64,000 nt of DNA from Acidobacteriota bacterium (GCA_026394015.1 JAPKZA010000245.1:31118-95117), one strand, 5' to 3'. Shown: positions 1 to 9,416, numbered from the stretch's first letter. Notes: generated by a model not told the origin, from the sequence alone. Numbers and translations are program-made.

Positions 1-1894
1 TGTCATAGCCGTAGGTCATGCTGACGCGAGCAAAGGACCGCTTCAATTGCGTCGAGGCGAAGGCGGTAAAGCCCAGGCCGTTGGTGACGTAGTTCAGCAG
101 ATTCTGGCTTCCGAGAGCATTGAAGTAAGGCAATAGGTTGCGACCAGAAAGGAGCGAAACTTCGCGGCCTTGATCATAGTTGAACCGCTGCATGTACACC
201 GTGGCACCGGCCTGAATCGGCTTATCAAACAGGTAAGGCTCCGTAAACGAGAGCGTGACGTCCCGGATACGATCTCCTAACTGACTACTCAGACCCAGGG
301 TTTCGCCGAGACCGAGGAAGTTGTTGGTCGAGTAACCGAAGGACACAAACGAGCCCGAGATACCGGATACGCCGCCCGACAATTGGACCGAGTTCTTGCC
401 CCGCTCTTTCACCTTAAGCGTGATATCGACGGTGTTGGTTCGGGTATCGCGTTTGATTTCGGCGGCTTCGGCTTCTTTCAAGGCTTCGAAATAGCCGAGT
501 TGGTTCAGCCGGAGCAGCGACAGTTCCCACAACCGGGTAGAGTACTGATCCCCTTCGTCAATCATGAGTTCGCGCCGAATCACCTTGTCGCGCGTGGTGA
601 CGTTGCCAGAGAAATCGATACGACGGACGAAGAACTGTTTCCCTTCATCCACATTGATGGTCAGATCGATCTTATTCGTTCCCAACTGGGGCTGAATATC
701 GGGTTCCGGCACCATATCGATGTAGCCGAACTCGCCATACAACTTGCGAATCTGCTCCATACCCTTGCGCAGCTTGGCGATCGAGAAGACGTCGCCCTCT
801 TTCATGCCGAACACCTGCGGCAGGATCGCTTCAGGCGTCCGAAACAACTTCATGCCGACCGCGTTGAGTTTATTCAGATTGTATCGGCGCGACTCTTCGA
901 CAGGAATCGTGACTTGAGCCCGTTTACCCGGCTTGTTCGGGTAGAGGAACGGGATCCGAAAGCCGGAGCCGCCGACGTCGATAATCTTAACGGTATGCTC
1001 CCCCGTCCTCGTCGTGAAATATCCCTTTTCCTGGTAGGCGTTCACGATCATTTGCTTGTCTTGTTCGAGCTTGGTCGAATCGAAAGTTTTCGCAAATAGG
1101 TTTTCAAACAGGATGGATTTAGGGATACCAATCGGGCGCAGACTCCGCATGGCACGCCGAACGTCGCGATCAGAGAAAACTTTATTCCCTTCAATATTGA
1201 TGTCGCCGACTTTGACCTTCGGGCCCTCATTCACCTTGAAAACCACTTCCATGGAGGAGGGCGGAATCTGACGCAGATCCGGCTCGACGGTCGCATATTG
1301 GCGACCGCGTTCAGCCAAGTACTCTTTCAGCACCACGGCCGCGCGTTGGACTTTGTTCGGATCGTATTGAGACTCGACCGTGAGGCCGACGCGGCGCTCT
1401 TTAAAACGGTCCAGGATTTCTGAAACAGTTAGGGACTTGGCACCCTCGTACTTAATAGAACGGACGATGCGACGTTCGACCACCACGAATCGGATGATGT
1501 ATCCAGTGCGGCCAGCCTCACGTTCGAGAACGATGTCATCGAAGCGCCCGGTATTCCACAACGACATAAAGTCGCGGTGGAGGGAATCTTCGTCGACCTT
1601 ATCGCCCTTTTTCGAGAAGATCATCGCTCGTAGGGTTTCCTGCGGGACCCGTCGGGCTCCGCGGAACTCAATCTGTTCGATGACGTTATCCACCTCACCA
1701 GCAGCCGGAAGTGGGGTTTGCAGACCTGGTTTTGCAGGTTGCGGTTTCGGGGCCTCGGTGGGCGCCGTGGGGACGGTCTCAAAGGGGTTTGCCGGCTTTG
1801 GGGCCGGAGGCTGCGGAGGCTGTTGGCTGAGCAGCGGAGCTGATCCCAATAAGAACGCAAAGATTGACAGGCGTACAAGCCCGGAATAAATCAT
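1..1894 (-). CDS. bamA: BamA outer-membrane assembly factor, C-terminus beyond the window
   Basis: BamA inserts beta-barrel proteins into the outer membrane. The frame opens at ATG 1894 with a signal peptide of about 23 residues, then a Pro-rich linker (about 24-65). POTRA repeats follow; the first contains IEFRGARRVPQETLRAMIF and later ones IEGNKVFSDRDVRRAM and IDFSGNVTTRDKVIRREL. The barrel begins near residue 500 (VQLSGGVSGISGSFVSFGYS). About 631 codons lie in the window, and the last barrel strands are beyond base 1. POTRA content and the order POTRA-then-barrel fit BamA better than TamA. Its position on the same strand as lpxC, a few genes away, fits an envelope-biogenesis neighbourhood. 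Confidence 0.93.
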   Translation of the reverse strand, partial: MIYSGLVRLSIFAFLLGSAPLLSQQPPQPPAPKPANPFETVPTAPTEAPKPQPAKPGLQTPLPAAGEVDNVIEQIEFRGARRVPQETLRAMIFSKKGDKVDEDSLHRDFMSLWNTGRFDDIVLEREAGRTGYIIRFVVVERRIVRSIKYEGAKSLTVSEILDRFKERRVGLTVESQYDPNKVQRAAVVLKEYLAERGRQYATVEPDLRQIPPSSMEVVFKVNEGPKVKVGDINIEGNKVFSDRDVRRAMRSLRPIGIPKSILFENLFAKTFDSTKLEQDKQMIVNAYQEKGYFTTRTGEHTVKIIDVGGSGFRIPFLYPNKPGKRAQVTIPVEESRRYNLNKLNAVGMKLFRTPEAILPQVFGMKEGDVFSIAKLRKGMEQIRKLYGEFGYIDMVPEPDIQPQLGTNKIDLTINVDEGKQFFVRRIDFSGNVTTRDKVIRRELMIDEGDQYSTRLWELSLLRLNQLGYFEALKEAEAAEIKRDTRTNTVDITLKVKERGKNSVQLSGGVSGISGSFVSFGYSTNNFLGLGETLGLSSQLGDRIRDVTLSFTEPYLFDKPIQAGATVYMQRFNYDQGREVSLLSGRNLLPYFNALGSQNLLNYVTNGLGFTAFASTQLKRSFARVSMTYGYD

Positions 1895-2033
1895 GAAGCG
1901 ATAGATCCTTTCCACTCTGCGACTATTGGGGGACGTGCATGAAGGCCGCCCGGTTTCGTTAGCAAAGGCAAAAAGAGAGAGACCTGACCTGAACACACAA
2001 AAACCCTATTGTTACGAGACGGGACACAGGGAA

Positions 2034-2057
2034 GCCGCAGCGCGTCAGCGCTGCGGC
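2034..2057 (-). terminator. GC-rich hairpin downstream of the RRM gene
   Basis: A perfect 10-bp inverted repeat (GCCGCAGCGC / GCGCTGCGGC, 4-nt loop) lies just past the stop of the broken RRM gene and before bamA. It has no immediate T tract on the minus strand, so it is either a weak terminator or a structured 3' end. Confidence 0.45.
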
Positions 2058-2080
2058 CACTACTTAACAAGCGAGCTGGA

Positions 2081-2325
2081 CTACCAGCGGTTGCCCTGAC
2101 CGCCGCCACGACCGCCACCACCGCCGCCGCCGCCGCTCCGGCCGCGATAACCGCCGCCGCCGCCGCCCGCGCCACCGCGGTCTTCTTTCGGACGCGCTTC
2201 ATTTACGTTAATGGCGCGGCCATCAAGGTACTCACACGATCCACTGCGCCGAACTGCTCGAACAACGCGCGGAGATTCTGCTCGGTGGTATGAAAACTCA
2301 GGTTTCCTACGAAGATATTGGTCAT
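2081..2325 (-). pseudogene. RRM-type RNA-binding protein with internal out-of-frame deletion
   Basis: The gene starts at ATG 2325 behind an AGGAAAG ribosome site. It reads MTNIFVGNLSFHTTEQNLRA and on through the first half of an RRM (RNP2 = IFVGNL). Around 2228-2236 the frame is lost. The other frame then resumes with LDGRAINVNEARPKEDRGG, followed by the usual Gly-rich, Arg/Tyr-containing tail ending GQGNRW and TAG at 2081. About 36 residues, including RNP1 (the RGFAFV-type motif), are missing. The two halves fit one ancestral glycine-rich cold-shock type RRM gene, so this is a deletion allele or an assembly collapse. As read, translation would stop after roughly 39 residues. Confidence 0.75.
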
Positions 2326-2445
2326 TTTACTTTCCTTACTGATTTGCAGAGCGGCTGGTTGGGCAGGATCGAACGAAGGGGATGAACCGGACGCAACGAC
2401 AGATGCTACAGATCTTAAAAATAGCACGACCGAGGCCTCTTCGGG

Positions 2446-4188
2446 TCAAAGGGAATCAATCTCTTCTTCAAGCTGCTGTTTTCGAACGAGCGAAGCATAG
2501 TATCCGTGGCGGGCCAAAAGCTCCTCCGATGTTCCAATCTCAGCGATTTCGCCCTTTTTGAGGACCACAATCCGGTCGGCATACCGCATCGTCGAGACCC
2601 GATGGGAAATTAACAAAGTTGTGCGCCCTTTCATCACGGTACCGAGTCTTTCGAGGATCTCGGCTTCGGTGACCGTATCGACGCTGGAGAGCGCATCATC
2701 GAGAATTAGGATCCGGGGATCTCGCAGAATCGCGCGGGCGATCGCGGTGCGCTGCCTTTGGCCTCCGGATAGCGTGATGCCTCGCTCGCCGATCACGGTG
2801 ACAAGGCCTTCCGGAAAGCCGGCGACGTCGGCGGTTAACCCGGCGATCTCTACGGCGCGCTCAATCGCGGCGTCGTCCGCCTGGGGAGAGCCGAGGGCGA
2901 TGTTGTCGCGCAGGCTCATCGAGAACAGGAACGTCTCTTGGGGGACGATGCTGATCTGACGGCGGAGCAATTCCGGATCGTAGTCTCTCACATCCACCCC
3001 GTCGACCCACACGGCCCCCGCGGTCGGATCGAGCAGCCGAGGCACCATCTGCGTCAGTGACGTCTTGCCGGACCCCGTAGGCCCCACTACGGCGACCGTT
3101 TCACCAGCAGCGACGGTGAAACTCACCCCGGAGAGCGCGGGACCGGCTGCATATTCCAATCGCACGTCGGCGAAGACAATCCCGCCGGCGAGCGGCAGGG
3201 GTACGGGCGTGGGATCAGCAGGGGCGGCGATCGTTGGCGGAACGTTCAACATCTCGCGAATCCGACTCAAAGAAGCGGTTCCGCGCTGCATCAGGTTAAT
3301 CACCCAGCCCATCGCGATCATCGGCCAAATCAGCATGCCAACGTAGGTCTGGAACATGACGAAGCTGCCGAGCGAGATTTTGCCGTCGAGTACCCGGAGG
3401 CCTCCCACCCAAAGAACGACGAGAAAGGTGATGCCGCTTAAGGCGTGGAGCAGGGGCTCAAAGACTCCCGTCGTGCGAACGAGATCCAGGTTTCGACGAA
3501 TATAGTCCTGGTTGAGCTCTTCGAAACGAACCCGCTCGGCTTCGCCTTGTCCGTAGGCGCGCAGAAGTCGCATCCCGGCGACCGACTCCTGCACGCGGCC
3601 GGAAATGGTGGAAAAGACCCGCTGAATCTCTTCAAACCGCGCGTGAATGCGTTGGCCGTAGTAGACGACCAGAATGCTGATGACGGGTGCCGGGGCGAGT
3701 GCCGCGAGCGTCAGGACAGGGTCCACCGTCACCATCACGCAGAAAGCGAGGAAGAAGGTGAGCATCGTTTCCGACCAATACATCAGGCCGGGACCGGCCA
3801 TCATCCGGACGGCGTTCAGATCGTTCGTCGACCGCGCCATGATGTCGCCGGTCGGGAACTGGGCATAAAAATTCCGATTTACGAGGACCAGGTGAGCAAG
3901 AATATCGTTTCGGAGGTCGTACTCGAGGTCGCGGGAAACACCGATAATGATCAACCGTTTCCAATACTGAAAGAGTCCCTTGCCCAGGGCCAAGAGGAGG
4001 AGACCGCCGGCGATGAGCGCCGTGGCCGACCACGGTTCGCCCGCGGTGATGGAGTCAATCCCCCGGCGAATCATCAGCGGCAGGGTCGCCCCGAAAAGCG
4101 CATTGAGGACCAGTGCCCCCAGGCCTAGGAGAAGTTGCTGGCGATGCCGGCCCAGATAGGGTCGTAAGAACCGAACCGCGTCGAGCAT
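2446..4188 (-). CDS. ABC exporter half-transporter (MsbA/LmrA-like fusion of TMD and NBD)
   Basis: This 580-residue protein has an N-terminal six-helix exporter domain (about residues 1-310) fused to an ATPase domain. The ATPase carries Walker A (GPTGSGKTS), signature (LSGGQRQR), Walker B (ILILDDALSSVD) and the switch His (LLISHR). Such homo- or heterodimers export lipids or drugs across the inner membrane. An upstream ATG at 4305 would add 39 residues that overlap the preceding ydcF-like gene and lack transporter character, so ATG 4188, 4 bases after that gene's stop, is preferred. Neighbouring lpxC and a phosphatidyltransferase make lipid export plausible, but the substrate cannot be read from the sequence. 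Confidence 0.9.
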   Translation of the reverse strand: MLDAVRFLRPYLGRHRQQLLLGLGALVLNALFGATLPLMIRRGIDSITAGEPWSATALIAGGLLLLALGKGLFQYWKRLIIIGVSRDLEYDLRNDILAHLVLVNRNFYAQFPTGDIMARSTNDLNAVRMMAGPGLMYWSETMLTFFLAFCVMVTVDPVLTLAALAPAPVISILVVYYGQRIHARFEEIQRVFSTISGRVQESVAGMRLLRAYGQGEAERVRFEELNQDYIRRNLDLVRTTGVFEPLLHALSGITFLVVLWVGGLRVLDGKISLGSFVMFQTYVGMLIWPMIAMGWVINLMQRGTASLSRIREMLNVPPTIAAPADPTPVPLPLAGGIVFADVRLEYAAGPALSGVSFTVAAGETVAVVGPTGSGKTSLTQMVPRLLDPTAGAVWVDGVDVRDYDPELLRRQISIVPQETFLFSMSLRDNIALGSPQADDAAIERAVEIAGLTADVAGFPEGLVTVIGERGITLSGGQRQRTAIARAILRDPRILILDDALSSVDTVTEAEILERLGTVMKGRTTLLISHRVSTMRYADRIVVLKKGEIAEIGTSEELLARHGYYASLVRKQQLEEEIDSL

Positions 4189-4192
4189 CCGC

Positions 4193-4783
4193 TCAGAGCC
4201 CGATCCAAGCCGCGAGGGTTTTCGTCCACTCCAGGAAGAGATTCTTTTGGTCTTGACGCCGCCGCCACCAATCCTCGGGATGGAACTCTCTAGTCGGCGC
4301 GGCAACCATTACAATCGTTGGATCGGAGGCGACCGCCCGCAGAATCTTCCCAGCCCGTCGGGTATGAAAATTGCTCGTGACAACGAGTACTTTCTTAAAG
4401 CCCAATCTCCGAAATTCCGGCATGTACTGCTCCGCTTCGTCGCGGGTGGAGGTGCAGTGGTTCGGCAAGGGCACAAAGGAAACATCCTTAAACCCATGTT
4501 TTTCGGCGAACTCAATCGCTAATTCGCTCTCGAAACGGTCGAAAACGCCGGCTGGACCGCTCACGTATACCTTTGGGGCGAAGCCCTGGCGGGCTAAAAG
4601 AGCAGCATGGGTAATGCGGTCGCCGAAGTGATCGCCGCCGAGGACGAAGATGGCGTCCGCGGCTTCCACAGGGTCCGTTTTCACGAGAAAGCTCGCGACC
4701 AAGGGCAGCCATTGCGCGTGCAGCAAAACCGCCGCGGCAAGCAGCACCCCTAGCCCCAGCCAGCGCCTAGCCGAGCGAATCAA
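4193..4783 (-). CDS. YdcF-like DUF218 membrane-anchored protein
   Basis: This 196-residue protein has one N-terminal membrane segment (about 8-28) and a DUF218 domain. Family-typical blocks are ADAIFVLGGD, the Arg-containing stretch RITHAALLARQGF, and VVTSNFHTRRA near the C-terminus. DUF218 proteins include SanA and ElyC, which influence envelope or lipid-carrier homeostasis; the exact reaction is unsettled. The gene lies 3 bases after the next upstream gene and 4 bases before the ABC exporter, so the three are probably co-transcribed. Confidence 0.85.
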   Translation of the reverse strand: MIRSARRWLGLGVLLAAAVLLHAQWLPLVASFLVKTDPVEAADAIFVLGGDHFGDRITHAALLARQGFAPKVYVSGPAGVFDRFESELAIEFAEKHGFKDVSFVPLPNHCTSTRDEAEQYMPEFRRLGFKKVLVVTSNFHTRRAGKILRAVASDPTIVMVAAPTREFHPEDWWRRRQDQKNLFLEWTKTLAAWIGL

Positions 4784-4786
4784 GCG

Positions 4787-5350
4787 TTATTTCTCGTCCT
4801 GCTGGCGCGTATCCAGGTGGCCGACAGTTTTCAGAAGTTGATACAGGCGCTCGACTTCCGCTTCGTCGTCGCTGCGCAACAACTGGGCCTTGGGAGCGAC
4901 CGAAGGAGTTGTCGACCCTTCTACCGGAGGCAAAGAGTCGCCCCAGAACTGCCGGTAAGGGATCCCGTCTATGAGAGCTTCCTTAGCGTTCCGCCGCAAG
5001 TGTCGCAGCAAGGAATTCGAAGCGTCGAGATCGCCCGGAAACAAGATCAATATGCGCTCATCTCCTTGGAAAAGAGTGAGTTTAACCGCGAGGGGAGAGA
5101 TCCAACCAGTGCGATCCACCCGGGCGACATTGGACCACGAGATCGTCCGCTCACCGATGATCAGGACGTGTTCCTGGATCTCAATCGGGGGCCTAAAGGC
5201 CAGCACCAGCACCGCTATAGCACTGAGAAGAAACAGAATAGACGCAACCAACGCGAACATCCATTCGGTCGCGAAGAGGCTCGAGATCACCGCCAGACCA
5301 GCAGCGATCAAGCCAGCCCACAAATACTGCTTCGAAGGCGTATAGCGCAT
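4787..5350 (-). CDS. Small membrane protein with PH-like domain
   Basis: This is a 187-residue protein with two closely spaced hydrophobic segments (about 10-30 and 32-52). A soluble domain follows that resembles bacterial PH-type folds (alternating strands, including LIIGERTISWSNVARVDRTG). The C-terminal third is charged and probably coiled. The family was not firmly recognised. It is first in a tight minus-strand run with the DUF218 and ABC genes, suggesting an envelope role. Confidence 0.7.
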   Translation of the reverse strand: MRYTPSKQYLWAGLIAAGLAVISSLFATEWMFALVASILFLLSAIAVLVLAFRPPIEIQEHVLIIGERTISWSNVARVDRTGWISPLAVKLTLFQGDERILILFPGDLDASNSLLRHLRRNAKEALIDGIPYRQFWGDSLPPVEGSTTPSVAPKAQLLRSDDEAEVERLYQLLKTVGHLDTRQQDEK

Positions 5351-5400
5351 AACGGAGACCTACTAATACTAGCCTATCTCCACCCCGCGCAGCCGTCAAT

Positions 5401-5919
5401 TCATTTCCACGCTTGGTACCCAAGATAAGCGTACCGGACCCCACTTGTTACGATGCTCACCGCGCTAATGGCGAAAAACACGGTCGGGTGAAAGTTCAGC
5501 AGCACCGCGGCGACGGTACACATCAGCAGGAACGTGTTGGCTTTTCCGAGGCGAGAGGGCGGGAAGTCTTTTTTCCCGGTCAGGCGAAACAGAACCGCCG
5601 CAGCCAGCAGAATCAATAGATCCCGGCCCAGCGCCATGGCCACCAGCCAGCCTGGCATCGCCCCTACGTAGAGCAGCGCGACGAAGCCACTACCCACCAG
5701 GACTTTATCCGCCAACGGGTCCATGATCGCGCCAAACCGCGACTCCAGCCGCCATCGGCGGGCCATCCACCCGTCGATGCTGTCCGTCACGGCGATCAGG
5801 AACGACACGAACAGCGCCGTGAGGAACCGGCGCTCCAGGATGAGCCACACCACGGGCACGGTGCCGATCAAGCGCAGAACCGTCAGGATGTTAGGAATCT
5901 GGCGAAACACTGCCTTCAA
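5401..5919 (-). CDS. CDP-alcohol phosphatidyltransferase (PgsA-like)
   Basis: The 172-residue integral membrane enzyme carries the complete family signature D-x2-DG-x2-AR-x8-G-x3-D-x3-D (starting DSIDGWMARR, ending AIMDPLAD). It transfers a phosphatidyl group from CDP-diacylglycerol to an alcohol. The size and N-terminus (IPNILTVLRLIGTVPVVWLI) fit phosphatidylglycerophosphate synthase, but substrate choice in this family cannot be read safely from sequence. The gene is 3 bases downstream of lpxC on the same strand, coupling lipid A and phospholipid synthesis. Confidence 0.88.
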   Translation of the reverse strand: MKAVFRQIPNILTVLRLIGTVPVVWLILERRFLTALFVSFLIAVTDSIDGWMARRWRLESRFGAIMDPLADKVLVGSGFVALLYVGAMPGWLVAMALGRDLLILLAAAVLFRLTGKKDFPPSRLGKANTFLLMCTVAAVLLNFHPTVFFAISAVSIVTSGVRYAYLGYQAWK

Positions 5920-5922
5920 TCC

Positions 5923-6828
5923 TCAGCCGACGAGGGCGTGGGTGGCCCGGGAGGCCAACTGATCAAAAAAAATTGTTTCGTAAAGCGAGGCATCTTGCAT
6001 GATCCGCGCGACGAGCGCGGCGTGCATCGCGTGGCCGGCCCGTTCCGCAATCACGTGACCCAACAACGGTCGCCCGATCAAAGCTAAATCCCCAATCAAA
6101 TCGAGCACCTTGTGCCGACACGGCTCGTCGGAAAACCGTAAGCCACCTGGATTCAATACAGAAGCGCGATCAAAACACACCGCGTTCGTCAGGTCGGCTC
6201 CGCGGATCAGCCCCATGTTCCGCATTTGACCAAGTTCGTATTCGAAGCCGAACGTGCGGGCAGCAGCAACCTCTTTGGCATAGCGCGCCGGCGTCAACTC
6301 CATTTCCATCGACTGATGGCCAACCAAAGGATGGTCAAAATAGATCTCGCAGGAAAGATAAAACGAATCCGCCGGCAGGATGGAAATCCGCTTGTTTCCC
6401 TGCTCCACCGTGACGGGCTTCAAAATGCGGAGATATTTACGGCGCTTTTTGTAGGTCTGCACTCCCGCTTGGGCCAACAGTTCGATGAACGGCTGACCGG
6501 AACCATCGAAAATCGGCACTTCGAGATTATCGATATCAATATAAGCGTTATCGATCCCCATCGAATAAAGGACGCTGAGCAGGTGCTCGGTCGTCGAGAT
6601 CAGCACCCCCTGCCGCATCAGGCTGGTGGCATAAGACACCCGCGCCACGTGCTTCCAACTCGCCGGCAATTCGAAGTTCGACAGGTCCGTTCGGCGGAAA
6701 ACGATCCCCGTGCCGGCGGCGGCAGGCTGAATCGTAATACTGACCGGCACCCCGCTATGGAGGCCCACACCTTTCGCCGATACCGGCTGTGCAACGGAAG
6801 TTTCGAAGCGCAAACCGAAGAATACCAA
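5923..6828 (-). CDS. lpxC: UDP-3-O-acyl-N-acetylglucosamine deacetylase
   Basis: LpxC is the zinc deacetylase that commits the pathway to lipid A. The 301-residue product has the zinc ligands His82 (in STTEHLLS), His239 and Asp243 (HKVLDLIGDL), the catalytic Glu81 and the C-terminal His266 (AERAGHAMHA). The start used is TTG 6828, which gives an N-terminus with the usual register before VSAKGVGLHSG; no ATG gives a better fit. The gene is divergent from polA. It shows that the organism makes lipopolysaccharide. Confidence 0.93.
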   Translation of the reverse strand: MVFFGLRFETSVAQPVSAKGVGLHSGVPVSITIQPAAAGTGIVFRRTDLSNFELPASWKHVARVSYATSLMRQGVLISTTEHLLSVLYSMGIDNAYIDIDNLEVPIFDGSGQPFIELLAQAGVQTYKKRRKYLRILKPVTVEQGNKRISILPADSFYLSCEIYFDHPLVGHQSMEMELTPARYAKEVAAARTFGFEYELGQMRNMGLIRGADLTNAVCFDRASVLNPGGLRFSDEPCRHKVLDLIGDLALIGRPLLGHVIAERAGHAMHAALVARIMQDASLYETIFFDQLASRATHALVG

Positions 6829-6841
6829 AAATGGTAATCAA

Positions 6842-6870
6842 TTGAAAGTAAAATAGTTAGGACGTAAAAT
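6842..6870 (+). promoter_or_regulatory. Sigma-70 type promoter for polA
   Basis: TTGAAA (6842-6847) and TAAAAT (6865-6870) are separated by exactly 17 bases and point toward polA. They are followed directly by an inverted repeat GTGTGT/ACACAC with an 8-base A/T-rich loop (6871-6890). That repeat would sit at or just after the transcript start and could be an operator or a 5' hairpin. Confidence 0.55.
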
Positions 6871-6929
6871 GTGTGTCTTTTTATACACACGTGCGGTGAA
6901 GCGGACACATTGGAGTATCCTTGTAGGCG

Positions 6930-9416
6930 ATGCCGCGCCTCTTCCTCATCGACTCCTTCGGGTACATTTTTCGCGCCTATTATGCGCGGATGCGCATGAA
7001 TACGCCGCCGATGCGCACCTCGGCCGGAGTCGCCACCGAAGCGGTGTTTATCTTCCACAACATGTTGAAGAAGCTCCGCGAGAAGCACCGGCCGGATTAC
7101 CTCGCCGCCGTTTACGAATCGCTCGGCCCCACGTTTCGCGAAACGGAATTCCCTGCGTATAAGGCAACCCGGACAGAGACGCCGCCCGACCTGATCGCCC
7201 AGGTGCCGCTCGTCAAACGTTTGCTCGAAGCGCTCTCCATTCCGGTGCTCGAAGCCGCTGGTTTCGAGGCCGACGACGTCATCGGCACCCTCGCCAAGCG
7301 CGCCCAAGCCGCCGGGCTCGAAGTCATCATCGTCTCTTCCGATAAGGACATGCTCCAACTCGTCGGTCCGGGCGTCTCGATGCTCAACCCGGCCAAAGAC
7401 GACACCTTATACGACCGGGATCTGGTGAAAGAATTTATGGGAGTCTGGCCCGAGCAGGTGGCGGACTTGTTGGCGCTGAAGGGCGACGCCGTCGACAACA
7501 TCCCGGGTGCCCCGGGCATTGGAGACAAGGGGGCCGTGGCGTTACTGGCCGAGTATGGGACCCTCGACTCCCTGCTCGCCGCCGGGCCGGGGCTGACGAA
7601 GAAAACCTACCGGGAGGCGCTGACGACGCATCGGGAACAGGTCGAGTTGTCGAAGCGGCTCGCTACGATTCACTGCGAAGTGCCCCTCGATATTTCGCTC
7701 GAGTCGCTCGCGCTGGCCGAACCGGACCGTGCCGCGCTCGAAGCCTTCTATCGCGAAATGGAATTTTTCACATTCCTGCGCGATCTCGGCCCCGCCCGCG
7801 AGCAGGTGGCCGAGGACTATGCGCCGATCACAGCGGAAGAGCTACCCGGTTGGGTGGGCGATGCCCCGGTCGGCCTCGCCCTGTTCGGCGGCCAACTCGG
7901 AATCGCCCGTGCCGCGGGCCAGGCTCGCACGTGCCCTGATTTCGCGTTCCTTCACTCCGCCACACCAAAGATCGCCCACGACACCAAGGCCATCTATGCC
8001 GCCGATCCGGAGGCGAAGGGTCTCACCCGCGACCTGATGCTGGAAGCGTTCCTGCTCACCGCCGACTCCGGCAATTCGGCCTTTGATTCGCTCTGCGAGA
8101 TTCATCTGCAACAGAAACCCGGCGCCCGCGCCGATCAACGGGCCGACCTGACGCTACGCCTGGCCGAGAAACTAGGGCCGGAGCTCGACAAGATCAACGC
8201 CCGCGAAATCTACGAGTCGATCGACCTCCCTCTGGTGCCGGTGCTCGCCGCGATGGAACGCCTCGGCGTACTGATCGAACCGAACCAACTCGCCGTCATG
8301 TCCGGAAAGATGGAAACCGCCATCCAGGCGCTGACCAAGGAGATTCACGGCCTCGCGGGTCGCGAGTTCAATATCAACTCGCCCCAACAACTGGGCAAAA
8401 TCCTCTTCGAGGACTTGAACCTGCCCGCGCCTTCCAAGGGCGGGAAGAAGCAGATCTCCACCGCCGCCGATGTGCTCGAAAACCTGGCCCATCCCATCGC
8501 AGCCCAGGTTCTGGAATACCGTGGCCTCGTTAAATTGAAGGGCACCTACGTCGACGCCTTGCCGGCGCTGATCCACCCGGAAAACGGCCGCGTGCACACG
8601 ACGTTTCAGCAGACCGGGGCCGCCACCGGGCGCCTGTCCAGTTCGAACCCGAACCTGCAGAACATCCCCGTCCGGACGGAGCTTGGACGAGAGATCCGTG
8701 CCGCCTTCGTTCCGCCTCCCGGCTGGAAACTCGTCGTCGCCGATTACTCGCAAATCGAACTCCGGCTGCTGGCTCACATGTCCGGCGACGCGGTGCTCAC
8801 CGACGCCTTCATGAATGGCGAAGACATTCACACCCGCACCGCCGCCGAGGTCTTCGGCGTGAACGCGGCGTTCGTCACCCCGGAGATGCGCCGCGGCGCC
8901 AAAGCCGTCAATTTCGGAATCGTTTATGGCCAGACGTCCTTTGGCCTCGCATCCGCTTTAGGGATCCCGAAGCACGAAGCCGAAAAGTACATCAAAGCCT
9001 ACTTCGCCCGCTACTCTGGCGTGAAAACGTTCATCGAAGCGACCATCGCCGAAGTCCGCGCGAAAGGCTACGCGGAGACGCTTTTCGGCCGTCGCCGACC
9101 GATTCCCGACATGGACAGCCGCAACCCCAACGCGCGTTCGTTCGCCGAGCGCACCGCGGTGAATACGCCCTTGCAAGGCTCGGCCGCCGACCTGATCAAG
9201 CTGGCCATGATCAAGATTCAAGCGCTGCTCGCCGAACAGAAACTCGCGTCCCGGATGATCCTACAGGTGCACGACGAACTGGTGTTCGAAGCGCCCGCTG
9301 ACGAAGTGGAAACGCTGCAACGCATGGTGAAGCATGAGATGGAATCGGTGCGGCAATTCGCGGTACCGCTTGTCGTCGACACCGGAGTGGGGGACAATTG
9401 GCGCGATGCGAAATAG
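6930..9416 (+). CDS. polA: DNA polymerase I with degenerate proofreading domain
   Basis: The 828-residue PolA has three parts: a 5' nuclease domain (about 1-290), a shrunken middle domain (about 295-440) and the family A polymerase domain. The polymerase domain shows motif A (DYSQIELRLL, Asp near 605), motif B (RRGAKAVNFGIVYG) and motif C (QVHDELVFE, His near 781). The middle domain lacks the DTE and YxxxD residues of the 3'-5' exonuclease: where a Tyr-x3-Asp block is expected it reads RADQRADLT. The enzyme should do primer removal and gap filling without proofreading, as in Taq. Its length matches that class rather than the 900-plus residues of proofreading enzymes. The next gene overlaps its stop. 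Confidence 0.95.
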   Translation: MPRLFLIDSFGYIFRAYYARMRMNTPPMRTSAGVATEAVFIFHNMLKKLREKHRPDYLAAVYESLGPTFRETEFPAYKATRTETPPDLIAQVPLVKRLLEALSIPVLEAAGFEADDVIGTLAKRAQAAGLEVIIVSSDKDMLQLVGPGVSMLNPAKDDTLYDRDLVKEFMGVWPEQVADLLALKGDAVDNIPGAPGIGDKGAVALLAEYGTLDSLLAAGPGLTKKTYREALTTHREQVELSKRLATIHCEVPLDISLESLALAEPDRAALEAFYREMEFFTFLRDLGPAREQVAEDYAPITAEELPGWVGDAPVGLALFGGQLGIARAAGQARTCPDFAFLHSATPKIAHDTKAIYAADPEAKGLTRDLMLEAFLLTADSGNSAFDSLCEIHLQQKPGARADQRADLTLRLAEKLGPELDKINAREIYESIDLPLVPVLAAMERLGVLIEPNQLAVMSGKMETAIQALTKEIHGLAGREFNINSPQQLGKILFEDLNLPAPSKGGKKQISTAADVLENLAHPIAAQVLEYRGLVKLKGTYVDALPALIHPENGRVHTTFQQTGAATGRLSSSNPNLQNIPVRTELGREIRAAFVPPPGWKLVVADYSQIELRLLAHMSGDAVLTDAFMNGEDIHTRTAAEVFGVNAAFVTPEMRRGAKAVNFGIVYGQTSFGLASALGIPKHEAEKYIKAYFARYSGVKTFIEATIAEVRAKGYAETLFGRRRPIPDMDSRNPNARSFAERTAVNTPLQGSAADLIKLAMIKIQALLAEQKLASRMILQVHDELVFEAPADEVETLQRMVKHEMESVRQFAVPLVVDTGVGDNWRDAK

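Noticed and set aside
2101..2180. GCC/GGC-rich simple repeat
   Set aside because: It is the Gly-rich tail of the broken RRM gene, not an independent repeat element.
4188..4305. 39-residue N-terminal extension of the ABC exporter
   Set aside because: It overlaps the DUF218 gene's 3' end and has no transporter-like sequence; ATG 4188 follows that gene's stop at once.
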